From: Bemisia tabaci
Taxonomy: Eukaryota; Arthropoda; Insecta; Hemiptera; Aleyrodidae
Direction of reading: 5' to 3'
Assembly (NCBI RefSeq): GCF_918797505.1
Contig: NC_092801.1
Span: forward strand, 23,684,116-23,748,115
Length of the DNA stretch: 64,000 nt
The notes under the pieces are model-generated. The model worked only from the letters and a program-made list of their open reading frames with translations. It was not told the DNA's origin and ran no database searches. Below are positions 22,801-30,377 of this stretch, one piece after another (the stretch's first letter is position 1; each line of letters begins with the position of its first letter). Made by a program: the position numbers and the translations under genes.

Positions 22801-25800
22801 CCAGAAATAATCTTGGGACCGCTGGAGGTTTTTTGATCAGTTGCAAACAGGAGAATACGTTTTCAAGTGCCATCTTCATTTGCATTCCGAGACGCTATCT
22901 AAAGCAATTGAAACATTCGCGTATCCTTGGGGCTGTCTTCACCTGAAAGTTTAATAGCTTAATAACTGTCATTTCGGAATACTCCGGTTTGTCATTAATT
23001 TATTACTATTTATACATTTTTAACCATAAATATCGTCGTTTTTTAGAGAAAAGAACTTAATTGCACTTCCTGTTGCTATATTCCCACTCGAAAACTGTTT
23101 TTTATCAGGAAACTTTCGGGAATTGCAACAATACACTTCGCTGATTGCTCTTCTGATAACACATAAAAATCAGCAATATTTTGAACAGAGATTGCATAGC
23201 CCCATTTTTGAAACCATTGAATTATGTGAGGAAATTTGGATGAAGTCAAGTTTTTTCTTCTTGGGTATAATGTTATATTAAGAGATAACACAATGAGATA
23301 TGCGAGTTCTCTTTCACAACATTGGGCCTTATAGAAGAGACAGAGAATAGGGGAAGCAAGAAAGTTAATTGTTTCTAGACTTAATTCTGTTTGCAGGAAG
23401 CGCTTGAGGGCATATTCTTGTGTATGCAACTTTTCGAAAAATATTCATGTACCTATCTCAGGATTAAAAGACACTAAATTAGGGAGAAGATTTTTTTTAA
23501 AAAAAACCAGCAGCTTCTCTCGCAGAAAAACAAATCCACCTCTGAGGGTGCAAAACAGCACTATTTTATTTTAAGAATGCGGTGTTCTGCTTGCTCGGTT
23601 AGCTCATCTCTCTCCACCTCTCTCTCTCTCACCCAGAGCCTCTACTTTTTGTATTTTTGACGTCATCAAAAGTTATAGTAGTGAAAACAGAGGCTTATAG
23701 TCGTTCTCTCTCCTCCTTTTGTTTTTTGAAGTTTAAACAACGAGATAGAACTGAGTCGAAGCGCCGAGATTGCTTGGCACCTCGACTCAGTTCTTTCTTA
23801 TTGACATATCAAACAGATTTTCATATTTTCATGCTGCATAAACTGAAAAAAAAAGAATCTTAAATTTGCCGCCAAGAAGTATTTCTTCTTAAATCAAGAA
23901 TTTTTCTGGTTAATATAAGCTATTTTTTTGCTTAACCAAAGCATTATTTTTCTTGTATCAAGAAAAAGTCAGCTTGAAGCAAGATAAAAAAAATTGGACT
24001 GCATTTTGCAATTTGGAACTATAGATTCTGGCTCATCTGAAAGAACACTTAAGTGCATAGGGAAACCAATGGCACATACGTTGTTTTTAAACCGGGCCAG
24101 AATCTATAGTTCCAAATTGCAAACTGCAGTCCAATTATTGGCGGCAAATTCACAAACTGAGATACGTGTACCTTCATGAGGAGAGAATGACTGTATATGT
24201 CGCTCCTCTGACGTATAAGGGCGTACTGTTTCCATACGAGCTCTGCTGGGAAGCATAGCGTAACATTGAGAAAAGGGGTTACGTGGAAATCGAGATACGC
24301 CCTTATGTTAGAGGAGCGACGAATATGAGTGAGAGTATTCATTTATTCGGGGAGGGCAAGTTTTTCAATTTTTTGCACTTTTTTTTCCAAGCCCCCCCCC
24401 CTCCCCTGCTCGAATTTGTCACGTAACGCTGGGCTTGACTCTCCCCTCCCCTTTGTGACGCACCGTAGCGCTGGCACAGAGCCTCGCTCTCCCCTAAGTG
24501 CGTTACGTAATACTTGAACGGCCCCTAATATGGCTGAGCCAATGGAGATGTTGCATGTGTGAGGAATTTGCGATTTGACTGTAGATTCTTACGTTAAAGT
24601 TCGCGAGAAACACGATGGTGCCACTGGTTTTCTCTGAAATCATCTCCCAAGCTCAAAAAAAGCTCTCAAAGTGAGGCCAAAATGGAGGGGATATCCCACG
24701 CTGTCCTGAGAATTCACCTCTACATCAAGACAAACTCTCCATGCAAAGATAGGGAGCAAATACATTAGCAGTGATGCCGTTTGTCAGTTTTAGAGTCCTC
24801 AAATAAAGTGGCAGCCCTGTCAATGTATTTGCTCCCTATCTTTGCATGGAGAGTTTGTCTTGATGTAGAGGGGGGCTCTCCGGATAGCGTGGGATATCCC
24901 CTCCATTTTGGCCTCAAGTTGAGAGCTTTTTTTGAGCTTAGGAGATAATTTCAGAGAAAACCAGTGGCACCATCGTGTTTCTCGCAAACTTTTTACATAC
25001 CTAAGAATCGATGGTCAAAACGCAAAAACCTCACACATGCAACATCTCTATTCTACAGCGTCCGTCATTTTTAGGTCCTAAAAGACCCCATTCAGTCTGA
25101 GATGGCTGAGCCAATTAGAGGTGGTAACCGTAGTGACCATACTCTCGCCCTATAAAGGTACTCTTCTGCCGTGCTAAGGGAAAACGCCGTATGAGCCTTC
25201 AGACGTTGCCAAATTTCCTTTCATAAAACGCGAATTTTCTGGTAAACTTATGAATATTTCCCTCCCAATTTTTCAGATAATTTTGTTCACAATTTCATCT
25301 AAAGATTCTGAAAATTTAAAGGAAAAATATTTATAACTTTTCTCAAAAATGAACATTTTATCGGAGTAAATTTGGCAACTCTCGAATATTCATACGATGT
25401 TTTTCCTGAGCACGGCAGTCTAGTTGACACCACCTATGGACCAGCGGGCCGATTATTGAAACTGACGGACAAAGCGATAGACAAAGAAGACGTAGGGAGT
25501 ATGGAGCAATCCTATTGGTCGACATGGTTGGTTCTTATAGACTAAGGAAGAAAATGATGGGCTAACTGTCGGGTCTCTTGTGGGTTGCCGTTAGTTAGTC
25601 TATTACCTACCTCCTTTGTCCATTGCCACCACCTGCTTCCACCAATGGGATCCCTCCAAATCCCTTTTTTCGTCTTTGTCTATAGCTTTGTCTATAAGTT
25701 TCAATAATCAACCCGCAGGGTCTTTATCTCCCGTAGACTGTTCCCTACATCCTTTCAACGAGATCGTTTGGTTTCTAGGTGGATCGGAGGAGAAGGTTGA

Positions 25801-26062
25801 TCAGTTCTGGGTCTCGCGCGGTCGTCGGGAAGCGACGGAGAAGCGGGAGTCGAACCTGGAGCGGCTCAACCGGGAGTTCTCGCCGCTGGACGAGGACGAG
25901 GCCCAGGAGCCGAGCGTCCAGAAGCGGAGCGAGCCCCCGCCCGCGCCCAAAGCCGAGGACCCCAACGCCGAGGACGCCAAGTTCTGGAAGTCCCTGGCGA
26001 GCACGATAGGCGCCAAACGGGCGCACCCGAGCAACGCCTCCGACGCCGAGCCCCGGCAGTAG
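7729..26062 (+). CDS. NTL: natalisin neuropeptide precursor (four exons)
   Basis: Inferred joined exons 7729-7806, 18921-19231, 22674-22786 and 25779-26062 give 786 nt, 261 residues plus stop. The precursor has an N-terminal hydrophobic signal segment (residues 14-23) and four amidation-type repeats: FWPTRG at 53-58, FWANRG at 71-76, FWGNRG at 88-93 and FWVSRG at 177-182. Each is followed by Arg or Arg-Arg, so processing would give FWxxR-amides. FxxxR-amide peptides with acidic spacers are the signature of natalisin, an arthropod family linked to mating behaviour and acting on a tachykinin-receptor-like GPCR. Splice phases match at all three junctions (0, 2, 1). Dibasic RR followed by GGS precedes both the second and fourth peptides, internally supporting the exon 3-exon 4 join. 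A degenerate FWKSLA at 236-241 lacks the amidation glycine context. Expression is not shown by sequence alone. Confidence 0.88.
7826..9046 (+). repeat. 147-bp-period satellite array (family F) in intron 1
   Basis: Eight tandem units begin near 7836, 7983, 8209, 8358, 8502, 8651, 8798 and 8945, each opening with a variant of AGCTCCTTCTAAGCAAGAG and containing TACCACTATTTCGACTCGG and TTGAAGGCGGATCA. Spacing is 144-149 bp except where a ~77-bp family E fragment (8070-8145) is inserted. Because 147 is divisible by three, several 60-150-codon open frames run through the array on both strands; these are by-products, not genes. The array starts ~20 bp after the exon 1 donor. A further decayed unit lies at 9943-10030. 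Confidence 0.9.
9048..9345. repeat. family E element
   Basis: Starts GGATTGTTGAAATTGATAGA and ends CTATCGCTTTGTCTATTTTC, with internal GGCAACTCACGAGAGACC. It directly abuts the satellite array. The following 9346-9770 shows no gene. Confidence 0.75.
9771..9932. mobile_element. family G hAT-type MITE
   Basis: Palindromic ~162-bp copy with CAGTGGCTTGG and CCACGCCACTG ends and the usual AACAGGGTGTTCGCAGCGAA centre. No perfect 8-bp duplication is left. Confidence 0.82.
10104..10609. repeat. family N palindromic element
   Basis: Ends GAGGGGCTTGGAGGACGAGG and CTTGTCCTCCAAGCCCCTC, with subterminal GCATAAGTGCAGTTTTTGAA repeated inverted. Shorter copies lie at 33606-33860 and 58568-58809. Confidence 0.75.
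10710..11340 (+). repeat. ~140-bp direct repeat pair with a family O fragment between
   Basis: 10710-10860 and 11193-11340 are direct repeats sharing GCGCAAAAAATGACGTAGTT, TCAGGCAA and AACAGTGCTTTCAAGTAAA. Between them, 10888-10970 matches the interior of family O (CAATGCGTGAAGTATTCACT, TTGTAGGCGCTA). No coding content. Confidence 0.7.
11073..11631. repeat. long family R relative
   Basis: Ends CAGCGAAGAGAGCAGTAAGT and CACTTACGGCTCTCTTCGCT match family R termini (4123-4242, 41818-41939), but the interior is ~430 bp longer and includes the second direct repeat of 10710-11340. Confidence 0.55.
11718..12300. repeat. family S palindrome
   Basis: AAGACCCTCCACT and AAACTTTTACTTTCG near 11745-11800 recur inverted near 12215-12275 (AGTGGAGGGTCTCTTG, CGAAAGTAAAAGCTT). 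A palindromic element of ~580 bp with a GC-rich interior near 11840-11940. Open frames inside look fortuitous. Confidence 0.65.
12301..13335. other. intron 1, no gene seen
   Basis: AT-rich sequence without recognisable repeats, RNA genes or plausible exons. Confidence 0.5.
13338..13498. repeat. short palindromic element
   Basis: GGCGGATCCAGCA at the left and TGCATGGATCCGCC at the right flank inverted GGCAACATTG / GTGTTGCCA and a centre near 13418 with ATCGATTCTT / AGAATCGATTCTT. The interior recalls family G, but the ends differ. Confidence 0.6.
13958..14100. repeat. partial, diverged family E element
   Basis: TGATTGTTGAAATTGGTAGA and the following TTCTATTGGTTGAAACAGG blocks match the left half of family E. 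The right half is missing, replaced by unrelated sequence before the long palindrome at 14145. Confidence 0.5.
15425..16130 (+). mobile_element. 5'-truncated LINE insertion with 12-bp target duplication
   Basis: The inserted segment is flanked by TAGACGAAGTTT at 15413-15424 and again at 16131-16142. The inverted partner arm carries this sequence once, directly continued by GAATAAG, which defines the insertion exactly. The element is ~706 bp, is 5'-truncated and ends in a short TATG-type tail (CGTATGTATG), as expected for a non-LTR retrotransposon integrated by target-primed reverse transcription. An RTE-like clade is suggested by the tail but not proven. Confidence 0.9.
15441..16112 (+). pseudogene. 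non-LTR retrotransposon reverse transcriptase, C-terminal fragment
   Basis: An open frame of 223 codons has no start of its own; it is the C-terminal part of a LINE polyprotein after the catalytic RT core. Visible features are the thumb/connection motif FKYLGVRLTQDGR (~residues 33-45), the helix around KRIYNAVVKSILTYGCEVW (~80-98), and WYGHVNRMTEERLPKK followed by the basic segment RRRRGRP. These are usual in RTE/Jockey-type RT tails. The YxDD active site would lie upstream and is absent, so the fragment cannot be an active RT. The open frame suggests a fairly young insertion. Confidence 0.88.
16196..16408. repeat. short hairpin plus family E remnant
   Basis: 16196-16277 is an imperfect hairpin (GCAATAAGGAGCCACTAT and ATAGTGGTTTCTTATTGC). 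16286-16408 is the right half of family E, ending TTGTCTATCACTTTCAATAA. Confidence 0.6.
16568..16743. repeat. palindromic element with inner hairpin
   Basis: GGATAAAACAGTAAAA-type left end and the inverted TTTTCACTGTTTTATCC right end enclose a strong inner hairpin, GAACAATGTTGTTATCA / TGATAACAACATTGTTC, around 16650. Confidence 0.75.
16757..16848. other. GC-rich cluster of three small hairpins
   Basis: In AT-rich surroundings this stretch holds three successive hairpins: CCGC-TAC-GCGG, GAGGGCG-cctcg-CGCCCTC and GGCCCGC-TTC-GCGGGCC. The composition is unlike anything else nearby. No function is recognised. Confidence 0.6.
16881..18044 (-). mobile_element. rearranged mariner-type transposon with TA duplication
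   Basis: Ends CGAGGGCTGTCCCAAAAGAA and the inverted TTCTTTTGGGACAGCCCTCG are flanked by TA at 16879-16880 and 18045-18046. The left part holds the 3' half of a mariner transposase on the minus strand (17196-17608). The right part (~17605-18044) is an inverted copy of the left ~440 bp, so the 5' half of the gene has been replaced by a second 3' end. The product is a foldback mariner unable to make its own transposase. Confidence 0.9.
17196..17608 (-). pseudogene. mariner transposase, C-terminal half, frameshifted
   Basis: Minus-strand translation shows mariner landmarks in order: NREYYNGVLRRL, VRRKRPELW, FLHHDNAPAHAS (second catalytic Asp), PHPPYSPNLAPCDFF (third Asp region of the D,D34D family), then LKGRRF and the C-terminal EYFEGD before a stop at 17196-17198. 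A one-base loss in the homopolymer at 17393-17400, just after CDFF, breaks the frame. The N-terminal DNA-binding domain and first catalytic Asp are missing, replaced by the inverted duplicate. Non-functional. Confidence 0.9.
18047..18920. other. intron 1 end, no gene seen
   Basis: AT-rich intron sequence with a short GGTGATACTGGTG-type tandem near 18738-18772. The acceptor before exon 2 (CACGTTGCAG) has only a modest pyrimidine tract. Confidence 0.5.
18921..19231 (+). CDS. NTL: natalisin exon 2 (three FWxxR-amide peptides)
   Basis: 311 nt, entered in phase 0 after TTGCAG at 18915-18920 and left with two bases (TG) before a perfect donor GTGAGT at 19232. Encodes residues 27-129 and two thirds of Trp130. 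It carries FWPTRG-RR, FWANRG-R and FWGNRG-R, with acidic spacers such as SSEESE and SEEEQ between them. Predicted amidated products include GGSSEESEPPFWANR and EFQSEEEQPPFWGNR. Base composition is strikingly GC-rich against AT-rich introns. The exon tail (HHHSRPPMEALL onward) is a spacer without recognised peptides. Confidence 0.9.
19291..19492. repeat. near-perfect palindrome with hammerhead-like motifs
   Basis: A ~200-bp inverted repeat centred near 19390, starting ~60 bp after the exon 2 donor. Each arm contains, in order, CTGATGA, a short stem-loop, GAAAC and GCGCGTC (minus strand 19351-19386, plus strand 19399-19431). This matches the order of a minimal type I hammerhead ribozyme core, with one extra U after CUGAUGA. 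Such motifs are known in Penelope-like elements and retrozymes. Ribozyme activity is a hypothesis; the palindrome itself is certain. Confidence 0.8.
19521..20530. mobile_element. MITE with CCCTGCTAAAAATGA ends, hosting a family L insert
   Basis: Left end CCCTGCTAAAAATGACGA and right end TCATTTTTAGCAGGG are inverted copies. The left part is interrupted by a family L palindrome at 19553-20050. The remainder (20055-20510) is built of short ACTCATATGAGTAGAAATTC-like units in both orientations. Confidence 0.75.
19553..20050. mobile_element. family L palindromic element
   Basis: A ~500-bp palindrome with ends GTTGCATGTGTGAGGAATTT and its inverse, and inner blocks GGGGATATCCCACGCTAT and ATAGGGAGTAAATA repeated inverted. 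Other copies: 24541-25052 (intron 3) and 61015-61516. Confidence 0.85.
20531..22371. other. intron 2, no gene seen
   Basis: AT-rich intron. Similar short blocks near 21600-21670 and 21860-21960 (AGATACAATTATTCGTGCTT / AGATACAACTATTCGTACTT, then TTGCAATGCTCCGC-type sequence) form a diverged direct repeat ~270 bp apart. A 125-codon open frame at 20639-21016 is rich in Lys, Asn and Ser, matches nothing I know, and is treated as chance. Confidence 0.5.
22372..22592. mobile_element. family C MITE, ~80 bp upstream of exon 3
   Basis: Left end GCTAAGGAAAAACGGCGAAT and right end GTTCTTCCTTAGCACGGCAG are inverted copies, with TTGCCAAATTTCCTTTGAT and ATCGAAGGAAATTTGGCAA inside. Family C is the commonest element here (also 25166-25418, 28082-28797, 34389-34636, 38211-38463, 50239-52114, 52435-52917, 53210-53458, 60422-60674). 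Confidence 0.85.
22674..22786 (+). CDS. NTL: natalisin exon 3 (linker exon)
   Basis: 113 nt between a strong acceptor (TTTTGCTTCTCCACAG, ending 22673) and a donor GTACAA at 22787. Exon 2 leaves TG, and the first base G completes Trp130; the last base G joins GT of exon 4 to give Gly168. Without this exon, exon 2 to exon 4 splicing shifts frame and soon reaches a stop. It encodes residues 131-167, with basic site RKR at 134-136, a Cys-Cys pair at 143-144 and a terminal ERR (165-167). That RR, followed by GGSEEKVDQFWVSR in exon 4, forms the cleavage site for the fourth peptide. No FWxxRG is inside. Alternative exons cannot be excluded without transcripts. Confidence 0.75.
22787..23993. other. 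intron 3, no gene seen
   Basis: AT-rich intron. A 117-codon minus-strand open frame at 23076-23429 matches no family I recognise. Short inverted blocks near 23630-23790 (CTCTTCTCTC-type and GAACTGAGTCGA / TCGACTCAGTTC) suggest a small hairpin. Confidence 0.45.
23994..24136. mobile_element. family K short palindrome
   Basis: Ends TTGGACTGCATTTTGCAATT and AATTGCAAACTGCAGTCCAA, with inner AACTATAGATTCTGGC inverted at the other side. A second copy lies at 31231-31371. Confidence 0.8.
24198..24323. repeat. family U short palindrome
   Basis: TCGCTCCTCTGACGTATAAG and CTTATGTTAGAGGAGCGACG form an imperfect hairpin. A related half occurs near 27228-27255 (ATACGCCCTACGTTAGAGAA). Confidence 0.65.
24541..25052. 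mobile_element. family L palindromic element in intron 3
   Basis: Same ends and inner blocks as 19553-20050, in full length, with a centre near 24800. Confidence 0.85.
25166..25418. mobile_element. family C MITE in intron 3
   Basis: Complete copy with CTGCCGTGCTAAGGGAAAAC and TTTTTCCTGAGCACGGCAG ends. Confidence 0.85.
25446..25723. repeat. family E element just before exon 4
   Basis: Ends CCGATTATTGAAACTGACGG and AAGTTTCAATAATCAACCCG, with GGGTCTCTTGTGGGTTGCCG in the middle. It lies ~55 bp upstream of the exon 4 acceptor, so it abuts the splice signal. Confidence 0.8.
25779..26062 (+). CDS. NTL: natalisin exon 4 (fourth peptide and C-terminus)
   Basis: 284 nt from acceptor TTTGGTTTCTAG (ending 25778) to stop TAG at 26060-26062. 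Enters in phase 1, completing Gly168, and encodes residues 169-261. It contains FWVSRG at 177-182 followed by RR, then spacers cut by KR at 189-190 and 216-217. An FWKSLASTIGAKR segment at 236-248 resembles a decayed peptide copy: FW is kept, the R-G amidation signal is lost. The frame stays open upstream into the intron only by chance. GC-rich like exon 2. No convincing AATAAA is seen within 200 bp downstream; the first, at 26300, lies in a repeat. Confidence 0.88.
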
Positions 26063-26228
26063 TTCGCCCTCCCTCCAAGCCCGACGGCCAAATCATAGCG
26101 CGAGAGTTCCAGTTTTTATCGATGTTTTCGCATTAGAGTTTTTATACACGGTTACAGCTTACACTCCTCATTTTACCTCCTCTCGAAGGAAAAATATTGC
26201 ATTCGCCGAAAAAAAAGTGAAGTTGATT

Positions 26229-26487
26229 TGGATTGCATTTTGCAAAAAGGAACCACTAGCATTGCAATGATGCTAAGATCGTGCAACTTCATCCTTTGCA
26301 ATAAAATTGCGGAAATCGTGAAAAACTATGAAATTTAGATGGTAATTTTTGTCTGAAATTTACAGTTTTTAGCGAGTAAAATAGAAACTGTTAATGGATA
26401 ATCGGGCTTTTCCTCCAAGACAAAAGAAGTTGCACAATCTTGGCAACATTGCAATGCTAGTGGTTCCTTTTTGCAAAATGCAATCCA
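26229..26487. mobile_element. family J palindrome
   Basis: Ends GGATTGCATTTTGCAAAAAG and CTTTTTGCAAAATGCAATCC. A second copy is at 31597-31854. It contains an AATAAA that could serve as a poly(A) signal for natalisin, 238 bp after the stop. Confidence 0.82.
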
Positions 26488-26680
26488 TTTAACATTCTGG
26501 GTGTGAAAAAAAGTGTGCGAGAACTTATAAAATGCTGAATTACCCGCTGTAGCAGTCACTTTAGCAATGCCAGGATGTAAAACTAACTGCTATGGCGGGT
26601 GATTCAGCATATTTTAGGTACCTACTCGCACACTTTTTCTACATCCAGAATGATAAATCAACTTCACTTTTTTCCCGGTG

Positions 26681-27020
26681 TTCGATACTGATATCGAAAC
26701 TGCACTCGAATGCGATATTTTTTCTCTAAAAAACCTACCTTCATTACGTTGGATTTCTTTGTCAAATTTGGTACATGAATTCTTTAGACTCGTGACAACA
26801 GAAAGGCGATCTTAAAATTCGAAAAAAATGACAAGTAGCTGAAATTATGGAACGATTCAATGCTGTCATGATAATCAACTAACGGCAACCCATCAAAGAC
26901 CCGACAGTTAGTCTATAATTTTCTTCCTTAGTCTATAGGAACCAACCATGTCAACTAATAGAATAGCTCCATACTCCCTATGGCTTCTTTGTCTATCGGT
27001 TTCAATAATCGGCCCGCTGT
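26681..27020. repeat. half of family H, then a family E fragment
   Basis: 26681-26870 matches the right half of the family H element from its centre (TTCGATACTGATATCGAAAC) outward. 26873-27020 matches the right half of family E (GGCAACCCATCAAAGACCCG to TTTCAATAATCGGCCCGC). Confidence 0.7.
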
Positions 27021-27055
27021 TGTCCATATTACTCCATGTTCAATGGGGCTCACGT

Positions 27056-27210
27056 TAGTAGCGTGAACTGCGATGTATCGATTGTTATGCCATTTAAACC
27101 TATGGCAAAGAATCGATTATTAGGGTGTTCGCTGCGAACACCCTTTTTATCGATTCCATAGGTTTAAATGGCTTAACAATTGATATATCGCAAAGCACGC
27201 CACGCCACTG
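27056..27210. mobile_element. family G hAT-type MITE with 8-bp duplication
   Basis: A perfect duplication GCTCACGT flanks the element at 27048-27055 and 27211-27218. The left terminus has decayed to TAGTAGCGTG, the right is intact CACGCCACGCCACTG. Confidence 0.9.
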
Positions 27211-27477
27211 GCTCACGTGGAAATACAGATACGCCCTACGTTAGAGAAACGACGAATTTTGCGGCTATTTCAGCTACATCCTACTCCTTACTCCTTTTTA
27301 AACTAAAATGTGACATGATTCTTTCCTATTTAACGTAGTCCATACGTAGCAGGCGATTAGTCAAATCAGGCATTTCATCTAATGCCTAGGCAAATAGTCA
27401 AATTTTGACGGATTACGAAATCACGATGGCTAGACGCGAGGCGAGCGAAGCGAGCCACAGCGGTTAGTCTATCATAA

Positions 27478-28190
27478 AACTGGAAGAAAAGTATGCACAA
27501 GCTTGCAAGAAATTCTTATTTTATCAAAGGGAATTTGGCAACGCCTTAAAACCCGTACGGCGGTTTTCCTTAGCATCAAAACTTAGTCAAAAATTCTGAC
27601 TCACAAAAAAATGTCCCATTCTTCTCCTAATTACGGATAAGAAAATTCATTACGCCTCAAGGAATGACTTCTCTTGCATCTTGAATTTGCATCAAAAAAG
27701 TATTTTGAACGATTTTTAGCTCCTGGAAGAACATTTATCTTGAAATCTGCAGCATGTCTTAAAATGTGGCGAAGAAATCACGAATTTTCAATATTTTGGG
27801 AAACATATCTTATCAAATCTACGAATTCTTCCTTTCTCTTCCTCTACAAATGCGTTACATATATTTTAATTTAAAAAAACAAAATTATTTCAAGACATGC
27901 TGCAGATTTCAAGATAAATGTTCTTCCAGGAGCTAAAAATCGTTTAAAATACTTTTATTTGATGCAAATTTTTATAGAGAAGTCATTCTTTGAGGCGTAA
28001 TGAATTTTCTTATCTGCATTCTGTAATTAGGAGAAGAATCGGAAATTTTTTTGTAAGTCAGAATTTTTGACTAATATTTGATGCTAAGGAAAAACGCCGT
28101 GCTGGTTTTAAGGTGTTGCCAAATTTCCTTTGATAAAATAAGAATTTCTTTGCAAGCTTGTGCATACTTTTCTTCCAGTTTATTATAGAT
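27478..28190. repeat. long palindrome (arms ~350 bp) overlapping family C ends
   Basis: The sequence reads as an inverted repeat about a centre near 27832: TTGCAAGAAATTCTTATTTT near 27502 and AAAATAAGAATTTCTTTGCA near 28135, continuing inward through family C-like ends. It looks like two family C halves joined head-to-head around a second hairpin. Confidence 0.75.
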
Positions 28191-28797
28191 TTTGTTCGCG
28201 ATTTCGCCTAAACCTGAAAATTTTAAGGAAAAATGGACCGAGTTCGTCAGAAAGAGACCAACCCACATTTTCGAAAAAATTGAGTTAAGAATGTTTTTGA
28301 GTTTCACTAGTCATATATATTCCCCTGCCAATGACTCAAAGTCGAGAAATAAGAATTATTTGGTGTTAGCAGGGGTTAATATTTATTTTTTACATTGAGT
28401 CTTATGGAGAAATGAAACTTTAAACCTCTTTTTCTTAGTTTCAACTTTATGTGGGTTGATTCCTTTCTGTTGAACTCGGTCCAAATATTTATAACTTTCC
28501 TAAAAAAAATCACCATTTTATCGAAGAAAACTTGGCAACTCTAGAATTTTCACACGGTGCACAGTGGATCGAGTCAATCAGAGAGGTCGGGCACGAAATT
28601 TTTGACTAAACCTGCAAATTTTGATGTTTTTTTCGTCACATTTCAATTTAGGAGGGATGCTCCCTAATAGGGGAAACCAGTGGAACCACCTTTAAAACCT
28701 CACAGTTTTGTATAAACGGAGTTATAAGCGTTTAAAGTTTCCAAATTTTGTCCAACCTCTCCTATTGACTCGATCCGCTGTGCGGCGTTCTTTCTTA
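28082..28797. mobile_element. family C MITE with two nested palindromes
   Basis: A family C copy from GCTAAGGAAAAACGCCG to the decayed CTTTCTTACCACGGCA end. Two inserts interrupt it: 28234-28483 (ends TGGACCGAGTTCG / TGAACTCGGTCCA) and 28560-28782 (family T, ends CACAGTGGATCGAGTCAAT and inverse). Removing both restores family C colinearity. Confidence 0.8.
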
Positions 28798-28802
28798 CCA
28801 CG

Positions 28803-29822
28803 GCACACAGTGCGGCCCTCTGTGGACAAAAATCAAACATTAGCAACTCGACATCTGAATATGTTTTTGCAGTTTGTCATTTTAAAGATAATACTGACTC
28901 ACGGTGATGGTTCATTTTCAAATTTTTCGCTTAAAACTACTTCAAATTTGGGTTGAAAGTGGGCGGGAAATGGGTCGAGCATCTATGGTCCAGAAGAAAT
29001 ACACGGAAAAAGACGTCAACTATAAATGTAGATTTCTCGCTTGAAACGCAAAATGCTCTGGGTGGTTGCCATTCCTCAGATATTCAATTTCAATTCTACC
29101 AAAAAGATCTTGCGACTTTGTGCGACATTCAGAGATATTTAAAGTTAAAGTTTGGGTGCTTCAAGATGCTTTTATATTGTTAACGTAAAATGAACTTTTC
29201 TCGAAAAATCCTCAATAAATACTGAGATATAACATCTTCTTATTCCTCGAGTGTTTTACTTTGATGGTGCTAAAAAGTTTTCCTATGTCGGTATTGTCGG
29301 TGCTACCATCTTCATTATTTAAAGTTAAGTGTCTTTTACCGATTTTTGTCCGCTTCGTTCATAAGGATGCCGCTCTGTGCGGCTCGTCGGGCGAGGGTAT
29401 CCAGCACTACGCGCGCATTGGCGCCTACAAACCTAACAGGGATACTTCACGCATTACGCAATGCGTGAAGTATCCCGTTAGGTTTGTAGGCGCCAGTGCG
29501 CGTACCGCTCCGCTCTGTGTTCGGCTCTAATATTTAAACTCGCGGAGTCACCGTTTTTCAGCTCATGATTTTGGGTGTTTCACGTTGCTTTTACATTGTT
29601 AAAATAGGGCTAATTCGAGGTTGCCAACTTCAAATGAACTTTTCTCGAAAAATACGCAAAAAATCCTGAGGTACAACATTTTCTTATTCCGCAAGTTTTT
29701 TACTTTGATAGTGCCAAAGGTTTTTCCTATGTAGGTGCTACTATCTTCATTATTTAAAGTTAAGTGTCTTTCACCGATTTTTGTCCGCGCCGTCCATAAG
29801 GATGCCGCACTGTGCGGCAGTA
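28803..29822 (+). mobile_element. family M repeat, ~1 kb
   Basis: Starts near CACAGTGCGGCCCTCTGTGG and ends near GATGCCGCACTGTGCGGC. It is shared, in opposite orientation, with 47361-49005. Inside is a short palindrome, 29415-29500 (TAGGTTTGTAGGCGC and inverse, around CACGCATTACGCAATGCGTG), also found alone near 37640-37720. No coding frames are convincing. Confidence 0.75.
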
Positions 29823-30375
29823 TGATACAACCGCAGCAACTAGTGGCTGTTCCTTTCTCAAAGAAACAATGACGCAAAAGATTTCCGCCGTTCGCAGCGG
29901 CGGAATACGAAAAGTCATGCAATCCCCGACGCACGAAACATAGACACAGCAAAGAACGCAACTCCATCCCCACTTGAGCTGCGGAGAGCGTGATATCATA
30001 CGAGCGACGGGGCTCATACCGAGGTGTGCTTGCGCCTTCATACCAACAGAGCGGCGACCACTTGTACACCGGAGGTTGAGGAGTCACGTGCTGTTAGGGG
30101 TCGCCCATGAGGGGTCCCTCGGGGTTTATCACTTTCCAATCACGTTCCCCAAATGCCGGACCCTTCCATGACCTCCCCTCCCCCGCAGTCGCGATGGCTT
30201 CCCGACGATCTCGGACGTCAGATTTGTTCTTAATTCGAGTGAGGAGCGGCAGACAGGAAGCTTTTCTTGTCCGCTATTTTCTTCCTGTTCTATAGATAGT
30301 TCCGATGACTTCGGGCCGAATTTATTCATAGCCGTTCGTTTGGACCGCGTTTAGCAGAAAGGAACCAAGCCGCAT
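29823..30375. other. no gene seen, moderately GC-rich
   Basis: Several 60-160-codon open frames exist on both strands, but none shows recognisable motifs and the longest overlaps a family M copy. Left unassigned. Confidence 0.4.
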
Positions 30376-30377
30376 CA

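Noticed and set aside
23076..23429. 117-codon minus-strand frame in intron 3
   Set aside because: Looks more protein-like than most, but no family is recognised and it lies antisense within an intron; kept out until a homology search supports it.
26300..26305. AATAAA as the natalisin poly(A) signal
   Set aside because: It is part of the family J repeat and occurs in its other copy; possible but not supportable from sequence alone.
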